From: an uncultured Acetatifactor sp.
GTDB lineage: Bacteria; Bacillota; Clostridia; Lachnospirales; Lachnospiraceae
Direction of reading: 5' to 3'
Length of the DNA stretch: 64,000 bases
Assembly (NCBI GenBank): GCA_910586485.1
Contig: CAJUIA010000004.1
Location: forward strand, 62,001 to 126,000
A program made the position numbers and the translations under genes. How positions within the stretch are numbered: position 1 is the first letter of the stretch; every line of letters begins with the position of its first letter. This document shows, one piece after another, positions 35,849-43,933 of this stretch. Below the pieces are notes generated by a model, which was not told where the DNA came from, ran no database searches, and saw only the letters and a program-made list of their open reading frames with translations.

Positions 35849-36661
35849 GTGAAGATCAGGTTTTGGACTTTAATTTTCCTGTGCGGATTTCTGGGGCTGC
35901 AGGCCGGATGCGGCAGCAGGGAAGAGTCAGAGTGGAGAAAAGAGTCAGAGAGCAGAAAAGAGTCGGAGAGCGGTAACGGGCAGGAAGACAAAGAAGGCCA
36001 GGATGCAGAAGGGAAGCAGGCTGTCTTTATCAGGCAGATGGAGCTTTTACAATTCGAGGATTCGGAACAGGAGAATCTGGCGGACCTGCTTCAAAAAGCC
36101 GGGGGCGGCATGATGGTGCAGCTTCGGGCGGGAGGCCTGCTGGGCAGCGGCGTAATCTGCGGTACGGAAGAGGACAGGCTGTTAATACTGACGGCGGCCC
36201 ATGTGCTGGAAAAGGCTGAGGATGCCGTAGAGGTGATTTTTGCTGACGGCGAGTGTGTGTCTGCGGATCAGTTTGAATGTTCCAAGATGGGAGATTTCGC
36301 CGTGGTGCAGGTAATAGCAGGCGATATACCGGAGGATACTCTTGCACAGTGTCTTTGTGCCAATCTGGATAAAGAAAGCTTTGATGCGGCAGTCTCCGGC
36401 CAGGGCTGCATCGTCATGGGCAGCAGAAGCGGCGTGGCAGCAGAAGCTTATGAAGGCGTGATTTTGGATCATTGGATTTATATGGAGGATTACGGGCAGT
36501 ATATGATTTGGGTGAGAGCGGAAGGAAAGCCGGGAATGTCCGGAGGCGGTCTTTTTGACAGGCAGGGACATTTTCTGGGTATTATCTCCGGTGGCAGCGA
36601 GGACGGGGAGCTGGCGGTGGTGCCCTTAAGCCTGATGCTGGCGGAGGTGGAGCTGCTGTAA
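35849..36661 (+). CDS. Trypsin-like serine protease lipoprotein
   Basis: 270 residues. The N-terminus is a lipoprotein signal ending LQAGC (Cys21), then a 40-residue charged Glu/Ser/Lys linker with repeated KESES units. The S1-type catalytic triad is visible: His in LTAAHVL near 118, Asp in GDFAVVQV near 149, Ser in KPGMSGGGLFD near 231. There is no PDZ domain, unlike HtrA. It is expected on the outer face of the membrane. GTG 35849 is preferred because GGAGG at 35839-35843 is five bases upstream and the product begins MKIRFW with a clean signal peptide; ATG 35837 overlaps the ribosome site. Confidence 0.82.
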   Translation: MKIRFWTLIFLCGFLGLQAGCGSREESEWRKESESRKESESGNGQEDKEGQDAEGKQAVFIRQMELLQFEDSEQENLADLLQKAGGGMMVQLRAGGLLGSGVICGTEEDRLLILTAAHVLEKAEDAVEVIFADGECVSADQFECSKMGDFAVVQVIAGDIPEDTLAQCLCANLDKESFDAAVSGQGCIVMGSRSGVAAEAYEGVILDHWIYMEDYGQYMIWVRAEGKPGMSGGGLFDRQGHFLGIISGGSEDGELAVVPLSLMLAEVELL

Positions 36662-36679
36662 GCCTGTCGTAAAAATTAA

Positions 36680-36708
36680 TTGACATTCTGCGTTGAAACT
36701 GCTATACT
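36680..36708 (+). promoter_or_regulatory. Consensus sigma-A promoter
   Basis: TTGACA at 36680-36685 with a 17-base spacer and TATACT at 36703-36708, one of the best promoters in the window. It drives a leader of about 170 bases that contains AAAGCATA/TATGCTTT and GCAGGAGA/TCTCCTGC inverted repeats before a 38-codon ORF. Confidence 0.8.
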
Positions 36709-36883
36709 TTACTCAAAGCATAATTTTTCTATTTATTGACATATTTCTATTATCTTTTTTATTCGAGAATCTATGCTTTTATTTCAAACTATTTACCACT
36801 ACAATAAGAGCAGGAGATTCCGGGATTATTTGTATATCAAAGGTTTTTGTCTTCTCCTGCAGGATTACCGAAAGGAGGAAGAC

Positions 36884-37000
36884 ATGAAACTTGTTTCACT
36901 GAAGACAGACCTGGACATCTTAAGCAGCTGGTTTAGGCTGGCGGCCCGGAGCAGGACGGTGGACGAATTTGCGGGCGCTGTTTCGGAAGGACAGGAATGA
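36884..37000 (+). CDS. Small protein of 38 residues, unknown
   Basis: The product begins MKLVSLKTDLDILSSWF and ends AGAVSEGQE; it is amphipathic, not a membrane peptide. The ribosome site AAAGGAGGAA is nearly perfect and spaced well, and a consensus promoter lies upstream at 36680. I recognise no family. It could be a leader or regulatory peptide for the toroid protein gene 60 bp downstream. Codon use matches the neighbours. Confidence 0.5.
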   Translation: MKLVSLKTDLDILSSWFRLAARSRTVDEFAGAVSEGQE

Positions 37001-37060
37001 ACAAGACATACTGCTGTCGTGTTTGCCAGGGTATACTTAAAATAAAAAAGGAGGCAGCAG

Positions 37061-37978
37061 ATGAACCATTCTGTATTTGAACGGGCGAAGATGTTTATGT
37101 ACCGGAACGCCAGACCGCTGGATATGGCCAGATTTCAGTACCACTTTGAGGGAGGCAGCAGGGAAGCAGTGCTGCAGGCATTGTCCTGCTACCAAAACGC
37201 AGACGGAGGCTTTGGACATGCTTTGGAGGCTGACTGTTGGAATCCGCATTCCACGCCGCTGCACGGCAGTACGGCAGGAGAAATGATCCGCGAGGCAGGC
37301 TGTGAGGATGCCGGGCATCCGGTGATTCAGGGGCTGTTGAAATGGTATGGGAGTGGCAGCTGTTTCAACGGAAAGACCTGGGAAATGGTGGTGGAAAGCA
37401 ATAATGCTTATCCTCATGCACCGTGGTGGCATTCAGAGAGCGAAAGCGCCTGCCATACGGATTACAATGGTACGGCTCAGATTGCCGGCTTTCTTGTCCG
37501 TTATTCAAAGCCAGGCAGTGAGCTGTACCAGCTGGGAATACGCATTGTAAGAGAGGCAGTAGAAGCGCTGCAGTCTTCGGAGCTGAAGGATATGCACACC
37601 TGTGCCTGCTATATCCATATGCTGGAGCATATCATCGAGGCCGGAGCCGAAGAGCAGATTCCCTGTGACCTGCTGAAGGAGCAGCTGTATGCGGCGGTAA
37701 AGAGGCTGATTACTGCGGATACGTCCCAGTGGGGAGGTTATGTTTGCCGGCCCTCCCAGTTTCTGAATTCCAGGGACAGTATGTTTTACCCGGAAAATAA
37801 GGAGCCTGCGGAGTATGAGTGCAAGCATATTGAAGCCACGCAGCTTGAAGACGGCTCCTGGGAAATCCCCTGGGCCTGGGGGGACTTCCCTGAGGTCTGG
37901 CCGATCAGTAAGAACTGGTGGAAGGGGCAGGTGATTATTGAGAATCTTTTGTATTTGAAAGGATTTGGGATGATTTGA
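37061..37978 (+). CDS. Terpenoid-cyclase/prenyltransferase-fold (alpha-alpha toroid) protein
   Basis: 305 residues. QW-like repeats typical of squalene cyclase/prenyltransferase toroids are visible: CYQNADGGFGHALE near 47 and QLEDGSWEIPWAWG near 262. The cyclase DxDD motif and the Zn ligands of protein prenyltransferases are not evident, so enzymatic terpene chemistry is unlikely and a binding or glycan-related role is possible. No signal peptide. ATG 37061 follows AAAAAAGGAGG. It may share a transcript with the 38-residue ORF. Confidence 0.72.
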   Translation: MNHSVFERAKMFMYRNARPLDMARFQYHFEGGSREAVLQALSCYQNADGGFGHALEADCWNPHSTPLHGSTAGEMIREAGCEDAGHPVIQGLLKWYGSGSCFNGKTWEMVVESNNAYPHAPWWHSESESACHTDYNGTAQIAGFLVRYSKPGSELYQLGIRIVREAVEALQSSELKDMHTCACYIHMLEHIIEAGAEEQIPCDLLKEQLYAAVKRLITADTSQWGGYVCRPSQFLNSRDSMFYPENKEPAEYECKHIEATQLEDGSWEIPWAWGDFPEVWPISKNWWKGQVIIENLLYLKGFGMI

Positions 37979-37980
37979 TT

Positions 37981-38030
37981 CCGGCGGCAGCGAGCCGGGC
38001 GGCGGTTTGCAGGCCCGGCTCGCTGCCGGC
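37981..38030. terminator. Long GC-rich hairpin between convergent genes
   Basis: An 18-20 bp stem (CCGGC..GCAGCGAGCCGGGC with GCCCGGCTCGCTGCCGG) around a 12-base loop lies between the toroid-protein stop and the end of the opposing GNAT gene. There is no U-run on either strand; a bidirectional transcription barrier is likely. Confidence 0.6.
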
Positions 38031-38039
38031 ATTGGCAGG

Positions 38040-38930
38040 TTATTGCGGAGACTCCTTTTGCCAGAAAGTCCATTTAACTGCCGGCTTATAGCCGATTTTA
38101 CAATAAAATTCGTTATCGCCGCCAGTCATATGTGTTGCGCCCAATGCTTTCATATTATGATACAGCTTGGATAAGGCTGCGGCAGCAAGTCCCTGTTGGC
38201 GGTATTCAGGAATGGTGCAAAGAGGTTCCATATAAGCCAGTCTGTTTTCCGGCGTCCACCACATCCCTGCATAGCAGGCATATTCATCTCCTGCATCGGC
38301 TATTATGACAGCCAGATCCGGTGTGGCGTGGGGAGCTGTCTTTAATAAGCGGCTGTTCTGCTCATTCTGATGATTCCAGGGACCTTCTGCCTGTTCATGG
38401 TCAAAGCCCTTCCAACGGCATTTCTCGATTTTATCCAGATCAAAGTTTTCCGGTCTTACAAAATGAAAGCCTTCCGGCAGGGGATAATCCAGCGTATTGT
38501 CAAAATCAAACTGCATGTCCGTGCGTTCCCATATGGGGCGGTATCCTGATTGTCTGGCTGCATTCATCAGTGCGCTTTGTCCTTCAAACAGGATCAGATG
38601 AATGTCTTTTCCCTTAAGGGGCATATTGGCATCTGCATATGCAATCATTTCATCTGCCAGTTCCTCATATCCGGGCCGCAGGCTGAAATAGATGTCAGTT
38701 ACCGGATTCTCGTAAAAACAAAATGCTATTATTTTACCATGATCTTCCCAGATACGATTTTTGTATGACCAGGTTATATCCATCCAGGATGAGAAAGAAG
38801 AGTAAGCATATTCAAAAAAGGGGGCGGGCACACCGTTTTGCCAATCCCGCTCATAAATATCCAGCATAAACTGATAGATTTTTCCGCAATCTGCTAGTAT
38901 GCTGAAGGGTCTTGCCGTAATCTGTTTCAT
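38040..38930 (-). CDS. GNAT family N-acetyltransferase
   Basis: 296 residues, about twice a single GNAT domain. The C-terminal domain carries the acetyl-CoA motif PEYRQQGLAAAALSKLYHNMKALGATHMT (in pieces: PEYRQQGLAAAAL and GATHMTGGDN) and ends FYCKIGYKP. The N-terminal half (about 1-150) appears to be a degenerate GNAT-like domain ending FEGQSALMNAARQSGYRP. Substrate unknown. On the minus strand AAGGAGAA precedes the ATG. Confidence 0.85.
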   Translation of the reverse strand: MKQITARPFSILADCGKIYQFMLDIYERDWQNGVPAPFFEYAYSSFSSWMDITWSYKNRIWEDHGKIIAFCFYENPVTDIYFSLRPGYEELADEMIAYADANMPLKGKDIHLILFEGQSALMNAARQSGYRPIWERTDMQFDFDNTLDYPLPEGFHFVRPENFDLDKIEKCRWKGFDHEQAEGPWNHQNEQNSRLLKTAPHATPDLAVIIADAGDEYACYAGMWWTPENRLAYMEPLCTIPEYRQQGLAAAALSKLYHNMKALGATHMTGGDNEFYCKIGYKPAVKWTFWQKESPQ

Positions 38931-39115
38931 TTAGATAGTTCTCCTTCCAAAGCAAATTAAATAACAAGTGTGTGAAAATTCCGGCAAAGCCTGGCCGCGA
39001 AGAAGACGTTTCAATAGCCGGAAGTTATCAATAATAATTCAAGTATATGAAAGATTGGTTTGTGGCGCAAGTATCTAAAATGCTTATAAACAAGATTGCA
39101 CAAACCAATTCTTTT

Positions 39116-39191
39116 TATGGTATAATGATTCTGCTAACGCAGAATTCAAGCCAGCTTTAGCTGGCTTGAAAAGCAAATGTCTTTTCAAGAC
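39116..39191 (+). promoter_or_regulatory. Extended -10 promoter plus three-hairpin 5' UTR cassette, copy A
   Basis: TATGG-TATAAT (TATAAT at 39121-39126) runs directly into hairpins at 39128-39145 (ATTCTGC/GCAGAAT), 39146-39169 (CAAGCCAGC/GCTGGCTTG) and 39179-39191 (GTCTT-TTC-AAGAC), then the ribosome site of the methyltransferase gene. The first 53 bases are identical to 46933-46985. The rest of the 38931-39205 gap shows nothing else I can support. Confidence 0.75.
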
Positions 39192-39205
39192 GTAGGAGGA
39201 AAAAG

Positions 39206-39820
39206 ATGTTTTGGGATAAGGTATCTGGATTTTATGATCTTGTAGAAACCATTTATAATGGGAAAGTGTACAGTGAGCTTGGCAGGCGCATTGCCGAAGA
39301 GATTAAGCAGGGTGATATTGTGCTGGAATGCGCCTGCGGCACGGGGGCGATCAGTAAACATATTGCTCCTGAATGCAGGCAGCTGATTGCAACGGATTTT
39401 TCCGTAGGCATGCTGAGGCAGGCGGCGAAAAACTGTAGAAAATATGCTAATGTAAAGCTTCGGCGTGCGGATATGACGCATTTGAAGTGCCGCGATAACA
39501 GATTTGATAAGGTAATTGCCGGGAATGTGATCCATTTGCTGAAGGATCCGTATGCTGCGGTCAGGGAGCTGGAAAGGGTGTGTAAACCGGGCGGCCGGAT
39601 CATTATTCCCACATACATTAACGCGTCTGCAGGGGTGAATCAAAAAGCGGTGCGGCTGTTGGAGCTGGCAGGCGCAGACTTTAAACGTCAGTTTGATATG
39701 GAGTCATACAGACAATTTTTTGAAGCTGCCGGGTATCAAAACGTTGAATATTTTGTGATTCCCGGAAGAATGCCCTGCGCCGTGGCAGTCATCATAAAAG
39801 ATGGAGCAGGGAGCCTTTAG
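39206..39820 (+). CDS. Class I SAM-dependent methyltransferase
   Basis: 204 residues of the UbiE/Methyltransf_11 type. Motif I is VLECACGTGAISKHI near 40, followed by LIATDFSVGML, RRADMTHLKCRDNRFDKVIAGNVIHL near 90-110 and KPGGRIIIP near 129. The substrate is not predictable. ATG 39206 has TAGGAGGAA upstream and sits at the end of the hairpin cassette. Confidence 0.88.
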   Translation: MFWDKVSGFYDLVETIYNGKVYSELGRRIAEEIKQGDIVLECACGTGAISKHIAPECRQLIATDFSVGMLRQAAKNCRKYANVKLRRADMTHLKCRDNRFDKVIAGNVIHLLKDPYAAVRELERVCKPGGRIIIPTYINASAGVNQKAVRLLELAGADFKRQFDMESYRQFFEAAGYQNVEYFVIPGRMPCAVAVIIKDGAGSL

Positions 39821-39841
39821 CGGCAAATCACACGGCAGAAC

Positions 39842-39878
39842 GGGCAGAAGCGGGAATGGAATCTGCCCTTGTGTTTTC
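39842..39878 (+). terminator. Probable terminator
   Basis: GGGCAGA pairs with TCTGCCC around a 13-base loop, followed by TTGTGTTTTCC, about 20 bases past the methyltransferase stop. Confidence 0.6.
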
Positions 39879-39925
39879 CTGAATCTGGGTTTATAATGTC
39901 TTTTGGAAATCGAAGAGCATTTCTT

Positions 39926-39954
39926 TTGAATGTTCCGTAATTATCTGATATAAT
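39926..39954 (+). promoter_or_regulatory. Promoter of the COG0523 gene with overlapping inverted repeat
   Basis: TTGAAT at 39926-39931, 17-base spacer and TATAAT at 39949-39954. TTTGAAT (39925-39931) and ATTCAAA (39952-39958) form an inverted repeat that covers both promoter boxes and could be an operator. Confidence 0.65.
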
Positions 39955-39978
39955 TCAAATCAGGAAAGGATGAGGAAA

Positions 39979-41046
39979 ATGACAAAAATAGATGTGGTTT
40001 CGGGCTTTTTGGGAGCAGGCAAGACAACCCTGATTAAAAAGCTGTTAAAGGAGGCCTTAGACGGCAGCAAGACGGTGCTGATTGAAAATGAATTTGGCGA
40101 GATTGGGATTGACGGCGGCTTTTTGAAGGAAGCCGGCATTGAAATCAAGGAGATGAATTCCGGTTGTATCTGCTGCTCTCTGGTGGGGGATTTCGGGGCT
40201 TCGCTGAAGGAGGTTATTGAGACGTATGCGCCGGAGAGAATTCTGATCGAGCCTTCGGGCGTGGGCAAGCTTTCCGATGTACTGAAGGCGGTGGAGAATG
40301 TGGCGTCGGATCTGGATGTACAGGTAAACAGCGCCGTGGCGGTAGTGGATGCTTCCAAGGCTAAAATGTATATTAAGAATTTCGGCGAATTCTTTGTGAA
40401 TCAGATTTCCTTTGCGGGAACGGTGATATTAAGCAGAACGGATAAGGTGAGCCAGGATAAGCTGAATGAGTGTGTTGCCCTGATCCGTGAGCATAATGAT
40501 AAGGCTGCAATTATCACAACGCCTCTGGACCAGCTGGATGGCAAGGCTGTGCTGGAGACCATTGAGGGGGCGGATACTCTGGATGAGATGATGCGGGAAA
40601 TGATGGAGCAGCTGCACGACGAGGATGAGCATGAGCATCATCATCACCACGAGGGCGAGGAACACGGCCACTGCTGTCATGATGAGGACGGCCACGGGCA
40701 TCATCACCACGAGGGCGAGGAACACGGCCACTGCTGCCATGGTGATCACGAGCATGGTCATCACCACCATCATGCGGATGAGGTGTTTACCAGTTGGGGC
40801 AAAGAAACACCGGCCAGGTTTACCGCCGAGAAGATTGAGAGCATTCTGACGGCTTTGGACAGTGGGGAATACGGCGCAATCCTGCGCTCCAAGGGGATGG
40901 TCCCCGCTGAGGATGGCACGTGGATTTATTTTGATTATGTACCGGAGGAACATGACATCCGCACGGGAAAACCGGAGGTGACGGGAAAATTCTGCGTGAT
41001 TGGTGCCGAATTGAAGGAAGATAAGCTGGAGGAACTGTTTCGATAG
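39979..41046 (+). CDS. COG0523 (CobW/Zng-type) GTPase metallochaperone with His-rich insert
   Basis: 355 residues. Walker A is GFLGAGKTT (9-17) and the family metal motif CxCC appears as SGCICCSLVGD near 61. A CobW C-terminal domain (about 275-350) follows a very His-rich acidic loop (about 215-270) containing HHHHEGEEHGHCCH twice. The loop is encoded by a 60-bp tandem duplication (40639 and 40699). COG0523 proteins insert or traffic metals, often zinc, at the cost of GTP. ATG 39979 has AGGAAAGGA eight bases upstream; ATG 39970 overlaps it. It is followed by a second COG0523-like gene. Confidence 0.9.
   Translation: MTKIDVVSGFLGAGKTTLIKKLLKEALDGSKTVLIENEFGEIGIDGGFLKEAGIEIKEMNSGCICCSLVGDFGASLKEVIETYAPERILIEPSGVGKLSDVLKAVENVASDLDVQVNSAVAVVDASKAKMYIKNFGEFFVNQISFAGTVILSRTDKVSQDKLNECVALIREHNDKAAIITTPLDQLDGKAVLETIEGADTLDEMMREMMEQLHDEDEHEHHHHHEGEEHGHCCHDEDGHGHHHHEGEEHGHCCHGDHEHGHHHHHADEVFTSWGKETPARFTAEKIESILTALDSGEYGAILRSKGMVPAEDGTWIYFDYVPEEHDIRTGKPEVTGKFCVIGAELKEDKLEELFR
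40639..40740 (+). repeat. 60-bp tandem duplication encoding His-rich loop
   Basis: The 42-base segments beginning at 40639 and 40699 are identical except for one T/C difference (TGTCAT versus TGCCAT), giving two copies of HHHHEGEEHGHCCH. The near identity suggests a recent or slippage-maintained expansion. Confidence 0.9.
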
Positions 41047-41073
41047 GAAATGTCCGGGAGGAAGGCGGCGGAA

Positions 41074-42006
41074 ATGAAACCCGTATATGTGATTAACGGC
41101 TTTCTGGAGAGCGGAAAGACGGAATTTATCAGCTTTACCCTGTCACAGCCTTATTTTCAGATTAAGGGGAAAACCCTGCTTTTGCTGTGCGAGGAAGGGG
41201 AAAATGAATATGACGAGGCCCTTTTAAAAAGGAGCCGCACGGAAGTGGAGCTTATTGAAGAGGAAGCGGATTTTACACCGGAAAAGCTGACAGAGCTGGA
41301 AAAAAAGCACAAGCCGGAGCGAATCCTTATAGAGTATAACGGCATGTGGAACTATAAGAATGCCAGGCTGCCATGGTATTGGAAGATCGAACAGCAGATC
41401 ACGATCATTGACGGCTCCACCTTCCCCATGTATTATACAAATATGCGTTCCCTGTTAGCGGAGATGATCCGTGGCTCGGAGATGATTATTTTTAACAGGT
41501 GCGACACCGTCAGGGATCAGCTGAATGCCTACAAGAGAAATGTGAAGGCCGTGAATACAAAAGCAGATGTTGTCTTTGAAGATTCCAACGGTGAAATAGA
41601 CGAGATATTTGAAGAGGATCTGCCCTATGATCTTAATCAGGAGACCATTAGATTAGATAACAATGGTTACGGAATCTGGTATCTGGATTCCATGGATCAT
41701 TTGGAGAGGTATTTGGGCAAAAAGCTGGAGTTTGTGGCGATGGTATTAAAGCCGGATAATTTTCCAAAAGGGTATTTTGTGCCGGGCCGGATGGCTATGA
41801 CCTGCTGTGCGGAGGACATGGCATTTTTGGGTTATGCCTGTGAATATGCGGGGGCAGACAGCCTGGATCAGAAGGAATGGGTCAAGGTTACGGCAACTGT
41901 TTCGAAGGAGTATTTTGAAGATTATCAAGGAGAGGGACCCGTTCTTCATGCGGTGAGCGTTGAAAAGACAAAGGCACCCAGGGAAGAGGTCATCAGCTTT
42001 ACATGA
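41074..42006 (+). CDS. COG0523-like GTPase with C-terminal YcgQ/TIGR03943-like domain
   Basis: 310 residues. The N-terminal P-loop is INGFLESGKTEF (8-18), but the CxCC motif of canonical COG0523 proteins is absent. The C-terminal part (about 205-300) has KLEFVAMVLKPDNFPKGYFVPGR in pieces (EFVAMVLKP, FPKGYFVPGR), MTCCAEDMAFLGYAC and WVKVTATV, resembling the C-terminal domain of YcgQ/TIGR03943 proteins. In other bacteria YcgQ works with permease YcgR and COG0523 proteins (family knowledge, moderate). Here the two functions look joined in one chain. ATG 41074 follows GGGAGGAAGG; its stop overlaps the YlmH start (ATGA). Confidence 0.75.
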   Translation: MKPVYVINGFLESGKTEFISFTLSQPYFQIKGKTLLLLCEEGENEYDEALLKRSRTEVELIEEEADFTPEKLTELEKKHKPERILIEYNGMWNYKNARLPWYWKIEQQITIIDGSTFPMYYTNMRSLLAEMIRGSEMIIFNRCDTVRDQLNAYKRNVKAVNTKADVVFEDSNGEIDEIFEEDLPYDLNQETIRLDNNGYGIWYLDSMDHLERYLGKKLEFVAMVLKPDNFPKGYFVPGRMAMTCCAEDMAFLGYACEYAGADSLDQKEWVKVTATVSKEYFEDYQGEGPVLHAVSVEKTKAPREEVISFT

Positions 42007-42758
42007 TGGAGCTGCAGCAGCAAAAAAACAGATTTCATGATCTTGCGGAGCGCTCTTATGCCAGGGATTTGTTCACCTTTACCGGTTTTCTTGGGCTTGG
42101 GGAGCAGGATGCCTTCTGGCAGGAAGAGCCGAAGCTCAAATATGCGGGGTACACCTTGTATGGTGGCTGTGAAAATGCGGACCGGGTGATGGTGCGGTTT
42201 GGCAATGCCGAGAAGTTTGGTTATGATGTGCCCTTTCCCATTGTCTGCATCCATATTCGGCCCCTGGCCAGCAAGTTTGCCGATGAACTGACGCACCGGG
42301 ACTTTCTGGGGGCATTGATGAATTTAGGGATAGACAGAAGCACTTTAGGGGACATTAAGGCCGGTGAAAAGCAGGCGTATCTTTTTTGTCAGGATTCCAT
42401 TGCCGAGTTTATTTGTGAGAATTTGGATAAGGTCAGACACACCAATGTAAAATGCGTTCTGGCAGAGAATGTGGAAGAGCTGGTTCAAAATGAGCCGGAG
42501 CGGATCAGCGTACAGGTGCAGTCGGTCCGGGTCGATGCAGTGCTGGCGAAGGTTTATAACCTGTCGAGGGAAAAGAGCCTGGAGCTGTTTCGGGCAGGTA
42601 AGGTCTTTGTGAACGGCAGGATCTGTGAAAATAATGCAAGGGCCCTGAAGGCAGGAGATGTGGTGAATGCCAGGGGCTATGGGAAGCTGCGTTTGGAAGA
42701 GGGAAGCAGGGAGACCAGAAAGGGAAAGCAGGCCATAGATGTGGCGGTATACAGATAG
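42003..42758 (+). CDS. ylmH: YlmH/S4-domain RNA-binding protein
   Basis: 251 residues matching YlmH. The N-terminal region includes LTHRDFLGALMNLGIDRSTLGDI, a family signature (about 97-120), and residues about 180-245 form an S4 RNA-binding domain (VDAVLAKVYNLSREKSLELFRAGKV in pieces, KAGDVVNARGYGKL). YlmH is usually in the division cluster (ylmE-G-H-divIVA) and relatives act in ribosome quality control. Finding it downstream of the metallochaperones with a four-base overlap is atypical. Confidence 0.87.
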   Translation: MMELQQQKNRFHDLAERSYARDLFTFTGFLGLGEQDAFWQEEPKLKYAGYTLYGGCENADRVMVRFGNAEKFGYDVPFPIVCIHIRPLASKFADELTHRDFLGALMNLGIDRSTLGDIKAGEKQAYLFCQDSIAEFICENLDKVRHTNVKCVLAENVEELVQNEPERISVQVQSVRVDAVLAKVYNLSREKSLELFRAGKVFVNGRICENNARALKAGDVVNARGYGKLRLEEGSRETRKGKQAIDVAVYR

Positions 42759-42760
42759 CG

Positions 42761-42797
42761 GCATCCTGCTGGAGGAACTTTGGCAGGATGCGTTTTC
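42761..42797 (+). terminator. Terminator after ylmH
   Basis: GCATCCTGC pairs perfectly with GCAGGATGC (9 bp) around a 13-base loop, followed by GTTTTC, two bases after the ylmH stop. Confidence 0.65.
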
Positions 42798-42817
42798 AGG
42801 CGGCGGGAAGGGAGATT

Positions 42818-43912
42818 ATGTACCAGTATTCTGTGATCCAATGGCTGTTTATATTTTATTTCTATTGTTTTGGCGGATGGTGTTTTGAATCCGCCTATGT
42901 TTCTATTAAGAATAAAAAGCTGACAAACAGAGGATTTATGCGTGGGCCTTTTCTCCCCATTTACGGAAGCGGCGCCACCATGATGCTTGTGGTGTCCATG
43001 CCTTTTCAAAGCATGGGGCTTCCCTGGAGAGTGATACTAACCTATCTTGCAGGCTGCATCGGAGCGACGGTGCTGGAATATGTAACCGGCGTAGTAATGG
43101 AAGCCTTGTTTAAGGTCAGGTACTGGGACTATTCTAATCAAAAGTTTAATTTTCAGGGTCATATCTGTCTAAGTTCAAGCCTGGCGTGGGGCCTGATTAC
43201 CATAGCCATGACGGAGGTGATTCATGGGCCTGTGGAGCGGCTGGTAATGGGGATTCCGGGGCAGGTTCTTACTGCTGTAACATTGATTTTGACTGCAGGG
43301 ATTTTTGCGGACTTTGCGCTTTCCTTTAAGGCGGCCATCGACCTGCGCAATGTGCTGGCCAGGATGAAGCAGGCAAAGGAAGAGATGCTGACCATACAGA
43401 AACGTCTGGATGCTATTTTAGCTTCGGCCAGTGAAAGTGTGGGAAATTATCGAGAGGGCATTTCCAAAAGCATGTCCGATTTGAAAAAGGGGATCGAGGG
43501 CAGGCTGGAGAGTATCAGGAATATAGTGTTTACCAGGCCAGGGGAGTATTTGGACAGCGTTAAGGCGGAATTGGTTGATTTAAGAGCAAGGTATCTGGTG
43601 AATAAGGAGGATCATGACCGCCTCAGCAGCCTGAAGGACTTTTTCCAGCGGAGCTTGATTCGCTCCAATCCGAAGATGACCTCCGTTGAGTACAGGGAAT
43701 TTCTGGAAGAGCTGAAGGAAGGCCTGGCAGGGAAGAAAGACCTGACCTTGACTGCCCAGGAAAAGGAAGAGGATCTGGCGGAGAAGGAAGAAGAAGGCCC
43801 TGAAAGAAAGGAAGAGGACCTGGCAGAGAAGGCAGAAGAAGGTCCTGAAAGAGAGGAAGAGGACTCAGATAGAAAGGAAGAGAACCCGGCCGGGAAAAGC
43901 AATAAGATTTAA
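42818..43912 (+). CDS. PF06541 putative ABC-transporter permease-like membrane protein with charged tail
   Basis: 364 residues. The N-terminal 170 residues are the PF06541 membrane domain (GGWCFESAYVSIK, RGFMRGPFLPIYGSGA, GATVLEYVTG, YWDYSN). A coiled-coil follows (about 175-300), ending in a Glu/Lys-rich tail made of 15-residue repeats (EEDLAEKEEEGPERK-type) encoded from 43766. Despite the family name no ABC partner is nearby. ATG 42818 has GGGAAGGGAG upstream. A shorter paralogue lies at 51262-51678 on the other strand. Confidence 0.83.
   Translation: MYQYSVIQWLFIFYFYCFGGWCFESAYVSIKNKKLTNRGFMRGPFLPIYGSGATMMLVVSMPFQSMGLPWRVILTYLAGCIGATVLEYVTGVVMEALFKVRYWDYSNQKFNFQGHICLSSSLAWGLITIAMTEVIHGPVERLVMGIPGQVLTAVTLILTAGIFADFALSFKAAIDLRNVLARMKQAKEEMLTIQKRLDAILASASESVGNYREGISKSMSDLKKGIEGRLESIRNIVFTRPGEYLDSVKAELVDLRARYLVNKEDHDRLSSLKDFFQRSLIRSNPKMTSVEYREFLEELKEGLAGKKDLTLTAQEKEEDLAEKEEEGPERKEEDLAEKAEEGPEREEEDSDRKEENPAGKSNKI
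43766..43900 (+). repeat. 45-bp in-frame tandem repeat (acidic tail)
   Basis: Units at 43766-43810 and 43811-43855 encode EEDLAEKEEEGPERK and EEDLAEKAEEGPERE; a partial third unit follows. It lies within the PF06541 gene. Confidence 0.85.
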
Positions 43913-43933
43913 AAAATAGGAAGAAGAATTTCA

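Noticed and set aside
36693..36887. 64-residue hydrophobic ORF in the leader before the 38-residue gene
   Set aside because: Its start lies inside the -35/-10 spacer of the promoter at 36680, it has no ribosome site and its C-terminus is unlike a membrane peptide tail.
40429..40953. Minus-strand ORF with long hydrophobic Met/Val stretches
   Set aside because: It is the complement of the His/Glu-rich codons of the metallochaperone gene; the apparent membrane segments are an artefact.
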